A stretch of 34,399 nucleotides of DNA. Source: a virus. Shown here in pieces: positions 1 through 6,774 of the stretch. Made by a program: the position numbers and the translations under genes. The notes below the pieces were generated by a model that was given only the letters and a program-made list of their open reading frames with translations, was not told the DNA's origin and did not search any database. Numbering within the stretch: the stretch's first letter is position 1; each line of letters opens with the position of its first letter. The stretch covers positions 1-34,399 of IMG/VR virus record IMGVR_UViG_3300005613_000225; one strand, given 5' to 3'.

Positions 1-162
1 TACCTTCCTGAACAACCCAAAGACTTGAGTTGAATTCAAATCTTCAGCAGGAACTTCAAAAGTAAAGTGCTCCTCTGGAAGTGAATCAGTCTCATAAGAA
101 CTGTAAGAATTCAGAGTGTATTTGGAATCAAATTTGACTGTGAGTTTTGCTTCGTAAGTCAT
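1..162 (-). CDS. Hypothetical protein, 5' part only (cut by window edge)
   Basis: An open frame begins with ATG at 162 and runs off the left edge after 54 codons, so only the N-terminus (MTYEAKLTVKFD...) is visible. It is hydrophilic and acidic, with no signal peptide or membrane segment, and I do not recognise a family. It is the first gene after the terminator at 195-218. A TTGACT-17-TATAGT promoter overlapping that terminator probably drives it. No clear Shine-Dalgarno sequence precedes the ATG. The compact protein-like composition and its position behind promoter signals support a real gene; its function is unknown. Confidence 0.65.
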   Translation of the reverse strand, partial: MTYEAKLTVKFDSKYTLNSYSSYETDSLPEEHFTFEVPAEDLNSTQVFGLFRKV

Positions 163-185
163 GATGAAGTGATTTGAATGATTAT

Positions 186-214
186 ACTATAAAACCCCTT
201 GAAGGAAAAGTCAA
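186..214 (-). promoter_or_regulatory. Sigma70-type promoter overlapping a terminator
   Basis: On the minus strand TTGACT (214-209) is separated by exactly 17 nt from TATAGT (191-186). A TATAAT also lies slightly downstream (186-181), but its spacing to the -35 is too long. The -35 box is inside the stem of the terminator at 195-218, so one operon ends and the next begins within the same 30 bp. Confidence 0.55.
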
Positions 215-218
215 GGGG
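195..218 (-). terminator. Rho-independent terminator of the 233-5148 operon
   Basis: Read on the minus strand, CCCCTTGA and TCAAGGGG form an 8-bp perfect stem (218-211 with 202-195) with an 8-nt loop, followed by TTTT. It lies 15 nt after the stop codon of the ligase-like gene and closes the operon. Confidence 0.75.
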
Positions 219-242
219 TATGTGCCAATTTTTTAATTGGCC
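219..242. repeat. 24-bp repeat copy 1, at the 3' end of the ligase-like gene
   Basis: This 24-bp stretch matches 1836-1859 at 22 of 24 positions. It contains the inverted repeat GCCAATT/AATTGGC with a 4-nt loop (224-241). Both copies cover the stop codon of a minus-strand gene in the same operon. It could be a small hairpin or a trace of recombination between gene ends. Confidence 0.6.
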
Positions 243-1114
243 CACTTTTTGATTTGGTTGAAATTTGCAGAACTGAATACTTCACGATCTACAAGTTTAA
301 TCATCTTCCCAGATTCATCAGAAATGATAAATCCCTCCTGTTTAACTTTAAGACCATTAATATATGCAGTTGGAGCATCATGAATGATCAGAGAATCAAT
401 AAACTCCTCTTTCATCTCAATTACCATCTGATAAAGATTTGTGAGATGGTTGCATCCTAAAATAGAGGTAAGAGTCTCATCTGTAAGTGGTATTCCCTCA
501 CGAATACAAAAATTAATTGATTTCTTGCGTTCTTGAACTTCTTTCTCAGTTAAAAACTGAATGTTCTCCACATTTACGGAAGGTGCGGATGTATTTCCGC
601 AGACTCGATCTACACTTGGTTGAATCCATTTTACATTTTCCGTATCCTCAAACATTTGAAGAATGGGAAACGCAACAACTTCCCTTAGGTCGTTTCCTTC
701 TGCGTAAAATGTGTGTGGAGCAATCACAATTGCTTGATTGATGACTTCTGGGAAATGATATGAAATAAGTTGTGGATCATATACATTAGACCCACCAAAT
801 CCAATGAAGTCTCCCTGATAGATTGCATCAGTTCTTGGAAGATATTCAAAGCAATCATGAAGAATTTCTGCAACTGCATCCTCATAATGAAGATCAATCT
901 CTTCATGAGAATGTGCAATCCGAATTTTCTTTTTGTTAAAGACAGCTTTAGTGCCAACAAAGAACTTACCAGTGGCAGGATTGGTTCCCCATACAATTGC
1001 AGGGGACCCATCCATCTTTACTGAGATATGATGTGGATTGAAAAGAGTTTCAATTGCAGAGAGATCACCAGTCAGAATGGTGTCTTCAATATGCTCAATG
1101 TGCTTGTTTTGCAT
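233..1114 (-). CDS. Covalent nucleotidyltransferase-like protein (RNA/DNA ligase fold), putative
   Basis: A 293-aa protein with the motif set of the ATP-dependent ligase/capping superfamily. Motif I is KMDG (residues 33-36), whose lysine would carry the AMP. A motif III-like segment is IYQGDFIGF (98-106), motif IV is QEGFII (259-264), and motif V is KMIKLVDRE (270-278). The order and spacing fit RNA ligase-type catalytic cores. The start is placed at ATG 1114, which overlaps the upstream stop as TAATG; an in-frame TTG at 1138 would add 8 residues but lies inside the upstream small gene. It is the last gene of the operon, followed by a terminator. By family, such proteins seal or repair nucleic acid ends; the substrate here is unknown. 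I infer the fold from motifs only. Confidence 0.65.
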   Translation of the reverse strand: MQNKHIEHIEDTILTGDLSAIETLFNPHHISVKMDGSPAIVWGTNPATGKFFVGTKAVFNKKKIRIAHSHEEIDLHYEDAVAEILHDCFEYLPRTDAIYQGDFIGFGGSNVYDPQLISYHFPEVINQAIVIAPHTFYAEGNDLREVVAFPILQMFEDTENVKWIQPSVDRVCGNTSAPSVNVENIQFLTEKEVQERKKSINFCIREGIPLTDETLTSILGCNHLTNLYQMVIEMKEEFIDSLIIHDAPTAYINGLKVKQEGFIISDESGKMIKLVDREVFSSANFNQIKKWAN

Positions 1115-1242
1115 TAATGAGTGTGAGTGTGTTCGCAAGTGTGCTCATGGTCCACAACAAGACCTGGGATATATGGATGTCCAAATTCCCAAAGTAGAGT
1201 TGCGACTAGTCCTACAAATAGATACTTGAGTGAGTTATTCAT
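1114..1242 (-). CDS. Small single-span membrane protein with His-rich tail (42 aa)
   Basis: The ORF starts MNNSLKYLFVG and has one hydrophobic segment (about residues 5-18). A short GHPYIPG motif follows, then a hydrophilic tail HEHTCEHTHTH containing six histidines and a cysteine. It is tied into the operon on both sides: its ATG overlaps the preceding gene's stop as ATGA (1242-1239), and its own stop overlaps the next ATG as TAATG (1116-1112). The 44-aa protein at 2754-2888 has the same plan (LKY, hydrophobic span, P-x-IP, HxH ending), so the two look like paralogues. It probably sits in the inner membrane with a metal-binding tail. It does not match the high-light-inducible motif. Function unknown. 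Confidence 0.75.
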   Translation of the reverse strand: MNNSLKYLFVGLVATLLWEFGHPYIPGLVVDHEHTCEHTHTH

Positions 1243-1772
1243 GATACTAAAAATTGTTTTTCGTAGTTTAACAGGTCTTGAGGTGCCGGAATGATATTAT
1301 CATCACATTTCTCAGAGTTCTTCCACCTAGATCCATTCTTCCGATAAAGTTGAATGTCAAGATGCTTGTACTTAAGATTGGTCGGCACATATACCTTATA
1401 GTCGATCCCATCATTGTTTGTCAAGAGGCTCAACTGCTTGTTTTCTGATTTCGTGACGGTGATCGTGGAACATGCCAACCAAAAAAGATTTTCAAACAGA
1501 TCATAATCTTCCAAATACTTATCTGGGTTATCCATAATCATTCGCCCAATGAACTGTGGAGATAGGCAATGATCGGTTGTTTTTTCATCCAGATTATTCA
1601 TCGCAGATTCACTAATCAATCCAAGATGATTAACACTTCCAGAGTCAAAAACATTGATGTAAAAGATTCTGGAAATTGGTCGATAAAAATCTGGATCTCC
1701 CCAGTCAGCAACGTTTGCTTTTAGTGCATTAAAAGCGACTTTACAATACGCTTTCCAATTTCGTTTTTTCAT
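1239..1772 (-). CDS. Hypothetical protein (177 aa)
   Basis: I do not recognise this protein. It begins with a basic stretch (MKKRNWKAYCK) and is otherwise mixed alpha/beta in composition. A TDHCLSP segment (66-72) and GRMIMDNP (76-83) look like conserved turns. There is no signal peptide or membrane segment. Its stop overlaps the ATG of the following small membrane gene by 4 nt, which argues for coupled translation. A 62-nt gap separates it from the gene upstream, the largest gap within this operon; the gap holds a weak TATACT but no convincing -35. Confidence 0.7.
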   Translation of the reverse strand: MKKRNWKAYCKVAFNALKANVADWGDPDFYRPISRIFYINVFDSGSVNHLGLISESAMNNLDEKTTDHCLSPQFIGRMIMDNPDKYLEDYDLFENLFWLACSTITVTKSENKQLSLLTNNDGIDYKVYVPTNLKYKHLDIQLYRKNGSRWKNSEKCDDNIIPAPQDLLNYEKQFLVS

Positions 1773-1834
1773 ATTGACTCATAAAATAGTGTGGGCATTG
1801 TCAGTATAAAGGAACATCATCGGATAATTTCCGA

Positions 1835-2089
1835 TTATGTGCCAGTTTTTGAATTGGCCTTCTTACGGACCTTTTTCTTTGGTTTTTCTTCAGGTTTGAG
1901 TGATGGATACTTGTATCGAACATCAATCTTCAAACGGGGTTTTTTAATCTTATCATATTGTTTTTGCATGTGCTCATAACACATGAAATATGCAATTTTT
2001 TTTGCCTTTCCATCCACCCATTCCATGCGAACGGGAAACATATCATATGGAAAGAGTTTGTCAAGTTCTTCTTTTGAAAGTCGGGGCAT
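1835..2089 (-). CDS. Small basic hypothetical protein (84 aa)
   Basis: This 84-aa protein has a folded-looking N-terminal part (PRLSKEELDKLFPYDMFPVR) and a strongly basic C-terminal tail of Lys, Pro and Arg (residues 66-80). The tail would suit nucleic-acid or membrane binding. Its ATG overlaps the stop of the oxygenase gene upstream as TAATG. Its 3' end carries one copy of the 24-bp repeat also found at 219-242. No family recognised. Confidence 0.7.
   Translation of the reverse strand: MPRLSKEELDKLFPYDMFPVRMEWVDGKAKKIAYFMCYEHMQKQYDKIKKPRLKIDVRYKYPSLKPEEKPKKKVRKKANSKTGT
1836..1859. repeat. 24-bp repeat copy 2, at the 3' end of the small basic gene
   Basis: It differs from 219-242 at only two of 24 positions, lies in the same orientation, and again spans the end of a minus-strand gene. 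The internal inverted repeat is less perfect than in copy 1. Confidence 0.6.
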
Positions 2090-2754
2090 TACAAATACTT
2101 TCTGGCAATTTTGTTACATTTTTCACGAAAGTGAGAATGTAAGGACGTTGAAAATTTGGAAAGATTCATATGATCAGTTCCATTATCGTGTCTTGCTGTC
2201 ATCATATCATAATACCTCCACCTACGCAAGTCTTCCATATCCGGAATGTATGAAGTTGTCCAGAAGACAATCACATCACGATCACCATAAGTAACATCGT
2301 TTACGCAATGTGGGGTTCCAGTTTCGTAGGTGATTCCATATCCAGGATCAAGTTTAAATTTTTTTTCTTCACAATTCAACCACAAAACTAACTCTCCACC
2401 ATGATATGAGTTTGGAGGGTTTAAAAAAACTGTTGTGCTGAAATGTCCACAATTAATGTGGTCGAAGTGTGGTCGATAATAACCGCCTTTTGGTGTCTTA
2501 GTTCCCATTGGCACTGAACTATGTTTAGCATAGGTAAAGTTCAAAAACTCTAAGTTATTATCTAATCCATTGAAAACAATTGGGTGATCTAAATTACATT
2601 GAAAATTTTTTTTGACTAAACTTAAATCCTTATCTGGAAATTTTTGAGATTTTGTTAGAGATTGAAGTCCATTGTGCCACTCCGATTCGCCCATAATTTT
2701 TTGGATGGACCTTAATTGATCATAATTAAAAAATTTAGATATCAAATAATTCAT
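2089..2754 (-). CDS. 2-oxoglutarate/Fe(II)-dependent oxygenase (prolyl-hydroxylase-like)
   Basis: A 221-aa cupin-fold dioxygenase. The iron ligands are visible as H96-x-D98 (in YYRPHFDHI) and H149 (in TGTPHCVND), with R159 placed to bind 2-oxoglutarate. GGELVLW (119-125) is the usual strand between them. Length and motif order fit PKHD-type hydroxylases, which oxidise protein side chains or nucleobases using O2 and 2-oxoglutarate. Marine cyanophages commonly carry several such genes. It is overlapped by TAATG at both ends: with the small His-tailed membrane gene upstream and the basic protein downstream. The substrate cannot be told from sequence. Confidence 0.85.
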   Translation of the reverse strand: MNYLISKFFNYDQLRSIQKIMGESEWHNGLQSLTKSQKFPDKDLSLVKKNFQCNLDHPIVFNGLDNNLEFLNFTYAKHSSVPMGTKTPKGGYYRPHFDHINCGHFSTTVFLNPPNSYHGGELVLWLNCEEKKFKLDPGYGITYETGTPHCVNDVTYGDRDVIVFWTTSYIPDMEDLRRWRYYDMMTARHDNGTDHMNLSKFSTSLHSHFREKCNKIARKYL

Positions 2755-2888
2755 TAGTGGATATGAACAATACCATTTTCATGAACGTGAGGAATTATTG
2801 GATTATATAAATGCGTCTGACCATGTTGAATTCCGGCACCCAATAATCCAAAAAAGATGAGAATGGGAACATATTTTAAAAATTTCAT
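2754..2888 (-). CDS. Small single-span membrane protein with His-rich tail (44 aa)
   Basis: The protein starts MKFLKYVPILIFFGLLGAG, a basic start followed by one hydrophobic helix (residues 4-20). A polar tail follows with seven histidines, including HVH and a terminal HIH. It shares its layout (LKY, span, P-x-IP, HxH end) with the 42-aa protein at 1114-1242. Its stop overlaps the oxygenase ATG as TAATG, and a CTAAATA motif lies 22 nt upstream. An Fe(II)- or other metal-binding role next to Fe(II) oxygenases is possible but is only inference. Confidence 0.75.
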   Translation of the reverse strand: MKFLKYVPILIFFGLLGAGIQHGQTHLYNPIIPHVHENGIVHIH

Positions 2889-2910
2889 GAGTCTTTTGAA
2901 AAGATCGATT

Positions 2911-2917
2911 TATTTAG
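2911..2917 (-). promoter_or_regulatory. CTAAATA late-promoter-like motif
   Basis: Minus-strand CTAAATA ends 22 nt before the ATG at 2888 and uses the TAA stop of the upstream oxygenase. It resembles T4 late TATAAATA. Alone it could be chance in AT-rich DNA; the repeated spacing at other genes gives it some weight. Confidence 0.3.
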
Positions 2918-3522
2918 TCAAGATATATTGAAGCAGCAGAATGAACCCATCCTGTAACAATGTATTTTGCATTTGATTTGGGTGGATATCCACGATGAAC
3001 ATAAGTCCATGTTGCGGGAAATATAATCATTTTTCCCATTTCAGGTTGAATCCGAGTCCCATCAATAAATTCTGTATATCCATCCTCAAAAACATCATTC
3101 AAATACCAAATAAAGGTCAAAAATCTTGGAGCTTTTTCTTCATTCACACAACTAAAATCACTATGCCAAGTATAAAATTCACCAGGCAAAGTCCTCTGCA
3201 TTTGATAACCATTGTCTTGAAATCGATGAGACACTGTTTCTAATTGTGCCCAATCGTATTTTTCAACATACTTGTGCAAATTTTTATTTAAAGACTTGTA
3301 GAATATATCATCAATTTCCTTCCAATCATCATAGTCAGAAAATGTGAGATCTGTAGATTGTTTAATTCTGGGAATGTATCCAGATCCAACTATTCCATCA
3401 TAAGTTCTTTTATCATTTTCAAATTTTTCAATACATTTCTTACAAAATTCCTCTGATAGTTCGTTTGAAATGATTTCAATAAGATCACTAAATTTTTCAA
3501 ACTTATGTTTATGATTTGTCAT
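2914..3522 (-). CDS. 2-oxoglutarate/Fe(II)-dependent oxygenase
   Basis: A 202-aa protein with the double-stranded beta-helix signature. Iron ligands are H120-x-D122 (FYTWHSDF) and H176 (TYVHRGYPP). The 2-oxoglutarate contact is probably K186 in AKYIVTGW, and FPATWTYVH (168-176) is typical of the 2OG-FeII_Oxy_3 group. It is distinct in sequence from the second oxygenase downstream, so the operon encodes two different enzymes rather than a recent duplication. Between them lies only the 44-aa membrane peptide. Substrate unknown. Confidence 0.85.
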   Translation of the reverse strand: MTNHKHKFEKFSDLIEIISNELSEEFCKKCIEKFENDKRTYDGIVGSGYIPRIKQSTDLTFSDYDDWKEIDDIFYKSLNKNLHKYVEKYDWAQLETVSHRFQDNGYQMQRTLPGEFYTWHSDFSCVNEEKAPRFLTFIWYLNDVFEDGYTEFIDGTRIQPEMGKMIIFPATWTYVHRGYPPKSNAKYIVTGWVHSAASIYLD

Positions 3523-3530
3523 GGTTCTTT

Positions 3531-3908
3531 TTAAATGTTATATTGGTATAGGAATCCATCATCAGTAGTATAATGCACTTTGTCAATTCCCGATTCCTTT
3601 AATGCAAGGGAGCAAATGGGACATGGTTTTGCCATTCTCAATTTATTTTGGGGATTAACTCTTGCTACTACTATTGTATCACATTCCTCCCTACATTTGA
3701 CAAGAGCTGCAATCTCAGCATGAAGATATATTTTCTCATGAAGACCCACACGCTCTGCAAATTTTGCTTGAAGTGGATGTGATTTTGATTCTAAGTTAGT
3801 TGCAGTCACCACAACCTTGCTCTTATTTAACAAGATTGCACCAACTCTTTTTTTAGATGGTGAAGACTTGGCCACCTCAATGGCAAGATCATAAACTGAA
3901 TCAAACAT
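3531..3908 (-). CDS. Cytidine/deoxycytidylate deaminase-family protein
   Basis: A 125-aa zinc deaminase with HAE (residues 63-65; His is a zinc ligand and Glu the proton shuttle) and PCPIC (95-99; two Cys zinc ligands). These define the CDA/dCMP deaminase fold. The start is taken at ATG 3908, which overlaps the helicase stop by 8 nt (ATGTTTGA); an in-frame codon at 3935 lies deeper inside the helicase gene. Members deaminate free nucleosides or nucleotides, tRNA or DNA bases. It is shorter than T4 dCMP deaminase and I see no allosteric-site region, so the substrate is open. Confidence 0.8.
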   Translation of the reverse strand: MFDSVYDLAIEVAKSSPSKKRVGAILLNKSKVVVTATNLESKSHPLQAKFAERVGLHEKIYLHAEIAALVKCREECDTIVVARVNPQNKLRMAKPCPICSLALKESGIDKVHYTTDDGFLYQYNI

Positions 3909-5148
3909 AACCAACCGCAGGAATGCCCTTGTCAAAGATCGTATTCACCAGTTCCTGTAGGCGTCGTGCAGTGGCAACACCAGTCTTAGAATGAACAGGA
4001 ACAGTCACATAACCACAAGGTTTACGATAAGAATCAAGTTGACCAGCAATCAACTTACCATCTGCAATGTCCTGAGAGTCATCACGATCCATACGAATCA
4101 CACGACCAATGGTTTGTGCCATCTCAATAATGGGAAGTTGACGAAGAAGAATCGCATGAGTCAAACCAGGAACATTGATACCTTCAGACAGAATGCTGTA
4201 ATGAAACAGAACAAACTTACGAGACTTATCTTTACCCCAGGATTGCAGAGTCTCAAAGAACTTCTCACGATCAACTTTCTGACGATTCACATAAGCACCA
4301 TACTTAGAGGTGATATGAAGAACATCATAACCACGCATCTCAAGTTGAACCAAAAGATCTGATTTGGTCAGAGTATTCCACAGAACTTTGGTATTTGGTG
4401 CAGCAACCAACACTTTAGCCGAATCATCATCAAGTTCATCCAGAACATTCAATACAGTATCACGATCAATGGAATGTGCATTCTCCTTGTTTCGTTGGAC
4501 ATCAGTCTGATAAGGAACAATCTGAGGAGGAATGATACTACCATTGTCAATCAATTCCGGTGCAGGAACGTTGATAATCGTATTGCCATAAATCTCAGAA
4601 TTATTCATACCACGACCCAAGGGACTCCGAGAGAACTTTGGAGTTGCAGTAAAGAAATAAGCATTATCAGAACTCATTGATGTTGCAGCAACACCCACAA
4701 AATGACCCTTCTGAGTTGCATTGTGTGCCTCATCAAAATAAGCATAGTTGATCTCAATGCCAGAATCAACAACACGACTCAAAGAATGATACGTTGTAAA
4801 GAGAATCACATGAGTATTGAAACAATCTTTGAGTTTTACAAACTTCTCAATCTTATCCAGATTAGTGGATCTCCAGTGATGAGTCTCACCAGAATGGACA
4901 TGACCGATCACGAAGTCCACATGCCCCCTCAGAGCACTCTCAAACTCCTCAGACAACTGTGTAGCCAGAAGGATACGAGGAGCAGCAATGACCACCGTCT
5001 GAGGCGTCTCTGAGGCGCTGAGACGACGCTTCAGATCCTCAATCATGATCATGGTCTTACCACCACCTGTAGGGCAGTAGACACACCCTCTGGAGGTTTT
5101 CAGTAGGGCATCCAGAGCACGTTTTTGATGAGGACGAAGAGTAAGCAT
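3901..5148 (-). CDS. Superfamily 2 DEAH-box helicase
   Basis: A 415-aa SF2 ATPase with a Q-motif-like RPHQKRAL at residues 5-12, Walker A PTGGGKT (26-32), DEAH (139-142) and TATP (167-170, motif III). In the second RecA domain there is SEGINVPG and motif VI QTIGRVIRMDR. Both RecA domains are complete. The start is ATG 5148, preceded by GGGAG at good spacing, and a TGCTATAAT extended -10 lies about 25 nt upstream. It opens the nine-gene operon ending at 233. I do not think it is UvsW, because the N-terminus begins directly at the helicase core. It probably remodels DNA or RNA; the exact role is unknown. Confidence 0.85.
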   Translation of the reverse strand: MLTLRPHQKRALDALLKTSRGCVYCPTGGGKTMIMIEDLKRRLSASETPQTVVIAAPRILLATQLSEEFESALRGHVDFVIGHVHSGETHHWRSTNLDKIEKFVKLKDCFNTHVILFTTYHSLSRVVDSGIEINYAYFDEAHNATQKGHFVGVAATSMSSDNAYFFTATPKFSRSPLGRGMNNSEIYGNTIINVPAPELIDNGSIIPPQIVPYQTDVQRNKENAHSIDRDTVLNVLDELDDDSAKVLVAAPNTKVLWNTLTKSDLLVQLEMRGYDVLHITSKYGAYVNRQKVDREKFFETLQSWGKDKSRKFVLFHYSILSEGINVPGLTHAILLRQLPIIEMAQTIGRVIRMDRDDSQDIADGKLIAGQLDSYRKPCGYVTVPVHSKTGVATARRLQELVNTIFDKGIPAVGYV

Positions 5149-5171
5149 GAATCTCCCGTGTTGACAAAGTT

Positions 5172-5180
5172 ATTATAGCA
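5172..5180 (-). promoter_or_regulatory. Extended -10 promoter for the helicase-deaminase-oxygenase-ligase operon
   Basis: Minus-strand TGCTATAAT (5180-5172) combines a perfect -10 hexamer with an upstream TGN. The -35 region falls in the terminator stem and is poor, as is common for extended -10 promoters. The ATG lies 24 nt downstream, with GGGAG before it. Confidence 0.55.
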
Positions 5181-5181
5181 G

Positions 5182-5204
5182 AAAAAAAGACCCCCGAAGG
5201 GGTC
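5182..5204 (-). terminator. Rho-independent terminator after the 513-aa helicase gene
   Basis: Minus-strand GACCCC/GGGGTC forms a 6-bp stem closed by a TTCG tetraloop, followed by seven T residues. It lies 29 nt beyond the helicase stop codon and immediately before the next operon's promoter. Confidence 0.85.
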
Positions 5205-5208
5205 CTGT

Positions 5209-5229
5209 GACAATTTGAGAACTGACACA
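5209..5229 (+). repeat. 21-bp intergenic repeat, copy 1
   Basis: The plus-strand sequence, core TTTGAGAACTG, matches the minus strand of 16247-16267 at 19 of 21 positions without gaps. Both copies begin within a few bases of the 3' end of a minus-strand gene, but they are inverted relative to each other. Role unknown. Confidence 0.6.
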
Positions 5230-5232
5230 CAA

Positions 5233-6774
5233 TCATTCAAAAAGTGATTTTACGGAACGATCATCGCAAATTTCAGATAATGTAACTAGAGAGTGGACAA
5301 TATCTTTAACTTTATCCCAGGAAGCAGTATAATACTTATCAAACTCTTCTACAGTCAATTCCCAATGACCGCCTGGAGTAGATGGATAATGAAACTCAAA
5401 TGTATTTGCAATACTAAGAACCTCATAAAAAATTTTTGGATCTACATCATAATCATTACAATAGTTCATACACATTTTCTGCATATCATATTCATATTTT
5501 TTTGCAAGAATGTTACCATGTCCAGAATTCATACGAGTAGCACGACCAATGATTTGACGGGAAAGTTCAGTGCAATTCGTCGTTTTTGGATCACGAATTC
5601 GCAAGGAACAAATACCAGTAAGATTAAAAACGTTGATCCCAGCTTTTGCTTTATTATTAACAAGGAGGAATTGACAGTCAGACTCCTTATTCTTAAGACA
5701 TTCGAGAATATCATCTTCACTTGCAGAAGTAAAATCTCCCTCTAGATTGTAAAATCCTTTTTTTGTATGTGTCATAATAGAAATCCACTGACATGCGGGA
5801 GAATATCCATTATTATACAAAATACTCGACAACATTTCAACAGCATCATTTACATGAATTGAAAGTCTATTATTATTATTCCCTCCACACATAATCAAAG
5901 AAGATAGTTTAGAAACAACATTATAATCAATTCTCCGCAACTCTTCAAGTTTTTTGATATTACTTATATGATGATTGATAACATAATTTTCAAAAATTTC
6001 TTCACATTTTTGCCTATCAATAACGATTCGATCCTTACCATTGTATTTTTCAGTCACATAACCAGGATACTCAATATAGTTTTTACCCCATTTTGTAAGC
6101 AATGGACGTTCATTGACAGGACATAGATCATTCAAAAAATGAAAACATCCATCACCAACAACTCCTCGATGCTGTTTAGTTGGAGTTGCAGTAATACCAA
6201 AAACTAAATCAGTTTTTTCTAAAATGCTACTTGAAAACTTATATGCAGATCCTCCAAATTTTTCAGTATTATGGCCAATGACCTCTTCATACCATTGCTG
6301 TTCAGTGACTCCCAACCAAGAATGACACTCTTCAATAAATAACGCAGATTTATGACCAAAATCAATTAATTGTTGTCGATATACAAGACACTTGCCTTGA
6401 GTATTGCAAAGAGATGAATGTGTCAATCCAACAACAACTTTTTTTTCCTGTTTTAACCAACGAAATGCTTCATCAACAGACCTAGTAAAAAAATACCCAT
6501 GACTTTGACCAGCGTCCACAAAAGAATCTTTATCAATATTTTCAACATTTGGTGCAGTATAAATTACAAGTTCAACACCATTTTGAAACAAATGTGGAAT
6601 ATATACATTAGTAGTGCTAAACGTTTTCCCAAATCCCGTAGGACCTTGCATTAATTTAATTAAATATCTATGCCTTAACCTTTCGCTCTTATCTGAAAGA
6701 TAATCAAAAAATGGATTGATCATCCACTCTTCACGCAATTTTTTTGGATCCTTCAAAACCATTTTGTTTGACAT
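5233..6774 (-). CDS. Superfamily 2 helicase-like ATPase with EECH motif II
   Basis: A 513-aa protein with Walker A GPTGFGKT (44-51), EECH as motif II (148-151; the usual first Asp is Glu), TATP (195-198), and motif VI QIIGRATRM (407-415). The C-terminal 80 residues are an extra domain I do not recognise. The layout resembles helicase parts of type III restriction-like enzymes, but no nuclease motif is visible. A TTGACA-17-TATCTT promoter lies upstream and a terminator follows, so it is a single-gene unit. Only about 30% identity-level resemblance by eye to the neighbouring 415-aa helicase core, so not a recent copy. Function unknown. Confidence 0.75.
   Translation of the reverse strand: MSNKMVLKDPKKLREEWMINPFFDYLSDKSERLRHRYLIKLMQGPTGFGKTFSTTNVYIPHLFQNGVELVIYTAPNVENIDKDSFVDAGQSHGYFFTRSVDEAFRWLKQEKKVVVGLTHSSLCNTQGKCLVYRQQLIDFGHKSALFIEECHSWLGVTEQQWYEEVIGHNTEKFGGSAYKFSSSILEKTDLVFGITATPTKQHRGVVGDGCFHFLNDLCPVNERPLLTKWGKNYIEYPGYVTEKYNGKDRIVIDRQKCEEIFENYVINHHISNIKKLEELRRIDYNVVSKLSSLIMCGGNNNNRLSIHVNDAVEMLSSILYNNGYSPACQWISIMTHTKKGFYNLEGDFTSASEDDILECLKNKESDCQFLLVNNKAKAGINVFNLTGICSLRIRDPKTTNCTELSRQIIGRATRMNSGHGNILAKKYEYDMQKMCMNYCNDYDVDPKIFYEVLSIANTFEFHYPSTPGGHWELTVEEFDKYYTASWDKVKDIVHSLVTLSEICDDRSVKSLFE

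Noticed and set aside
181-186. TATAAT as the -10 of the first promoter
   Set aside because: The spacing to TTGACT would be 22 nt; TATAGT at 191-186 has the exact 17-nt spacing.
1819-1835. Small hairpin ATCGGA/TCCGAT as a terminator before the 177-aa gene
   Set aside because: Only 6 bp and no T-run on the minus strand; the operon appears to continue.
1114-2888. His-tailed small membrane proteins as high-light-inducible (Hli) proteins
   Set aside because: They lack the chlorophyll-binding ExNxR-type helix motif; His-rich tails are not typical of Hli.
3901-5148. UvsW identity for the 415-aa helicase
   Set aside because: It lacks the N-terminal extension, and the motif contexts differ from UvsW; a generic SF2 call is safer.
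5293-5745. Plus-strand 150-aa open frame
   Set aside because: It lies wholly antisense to the helicase gene, with biased, non-domain-like composition.
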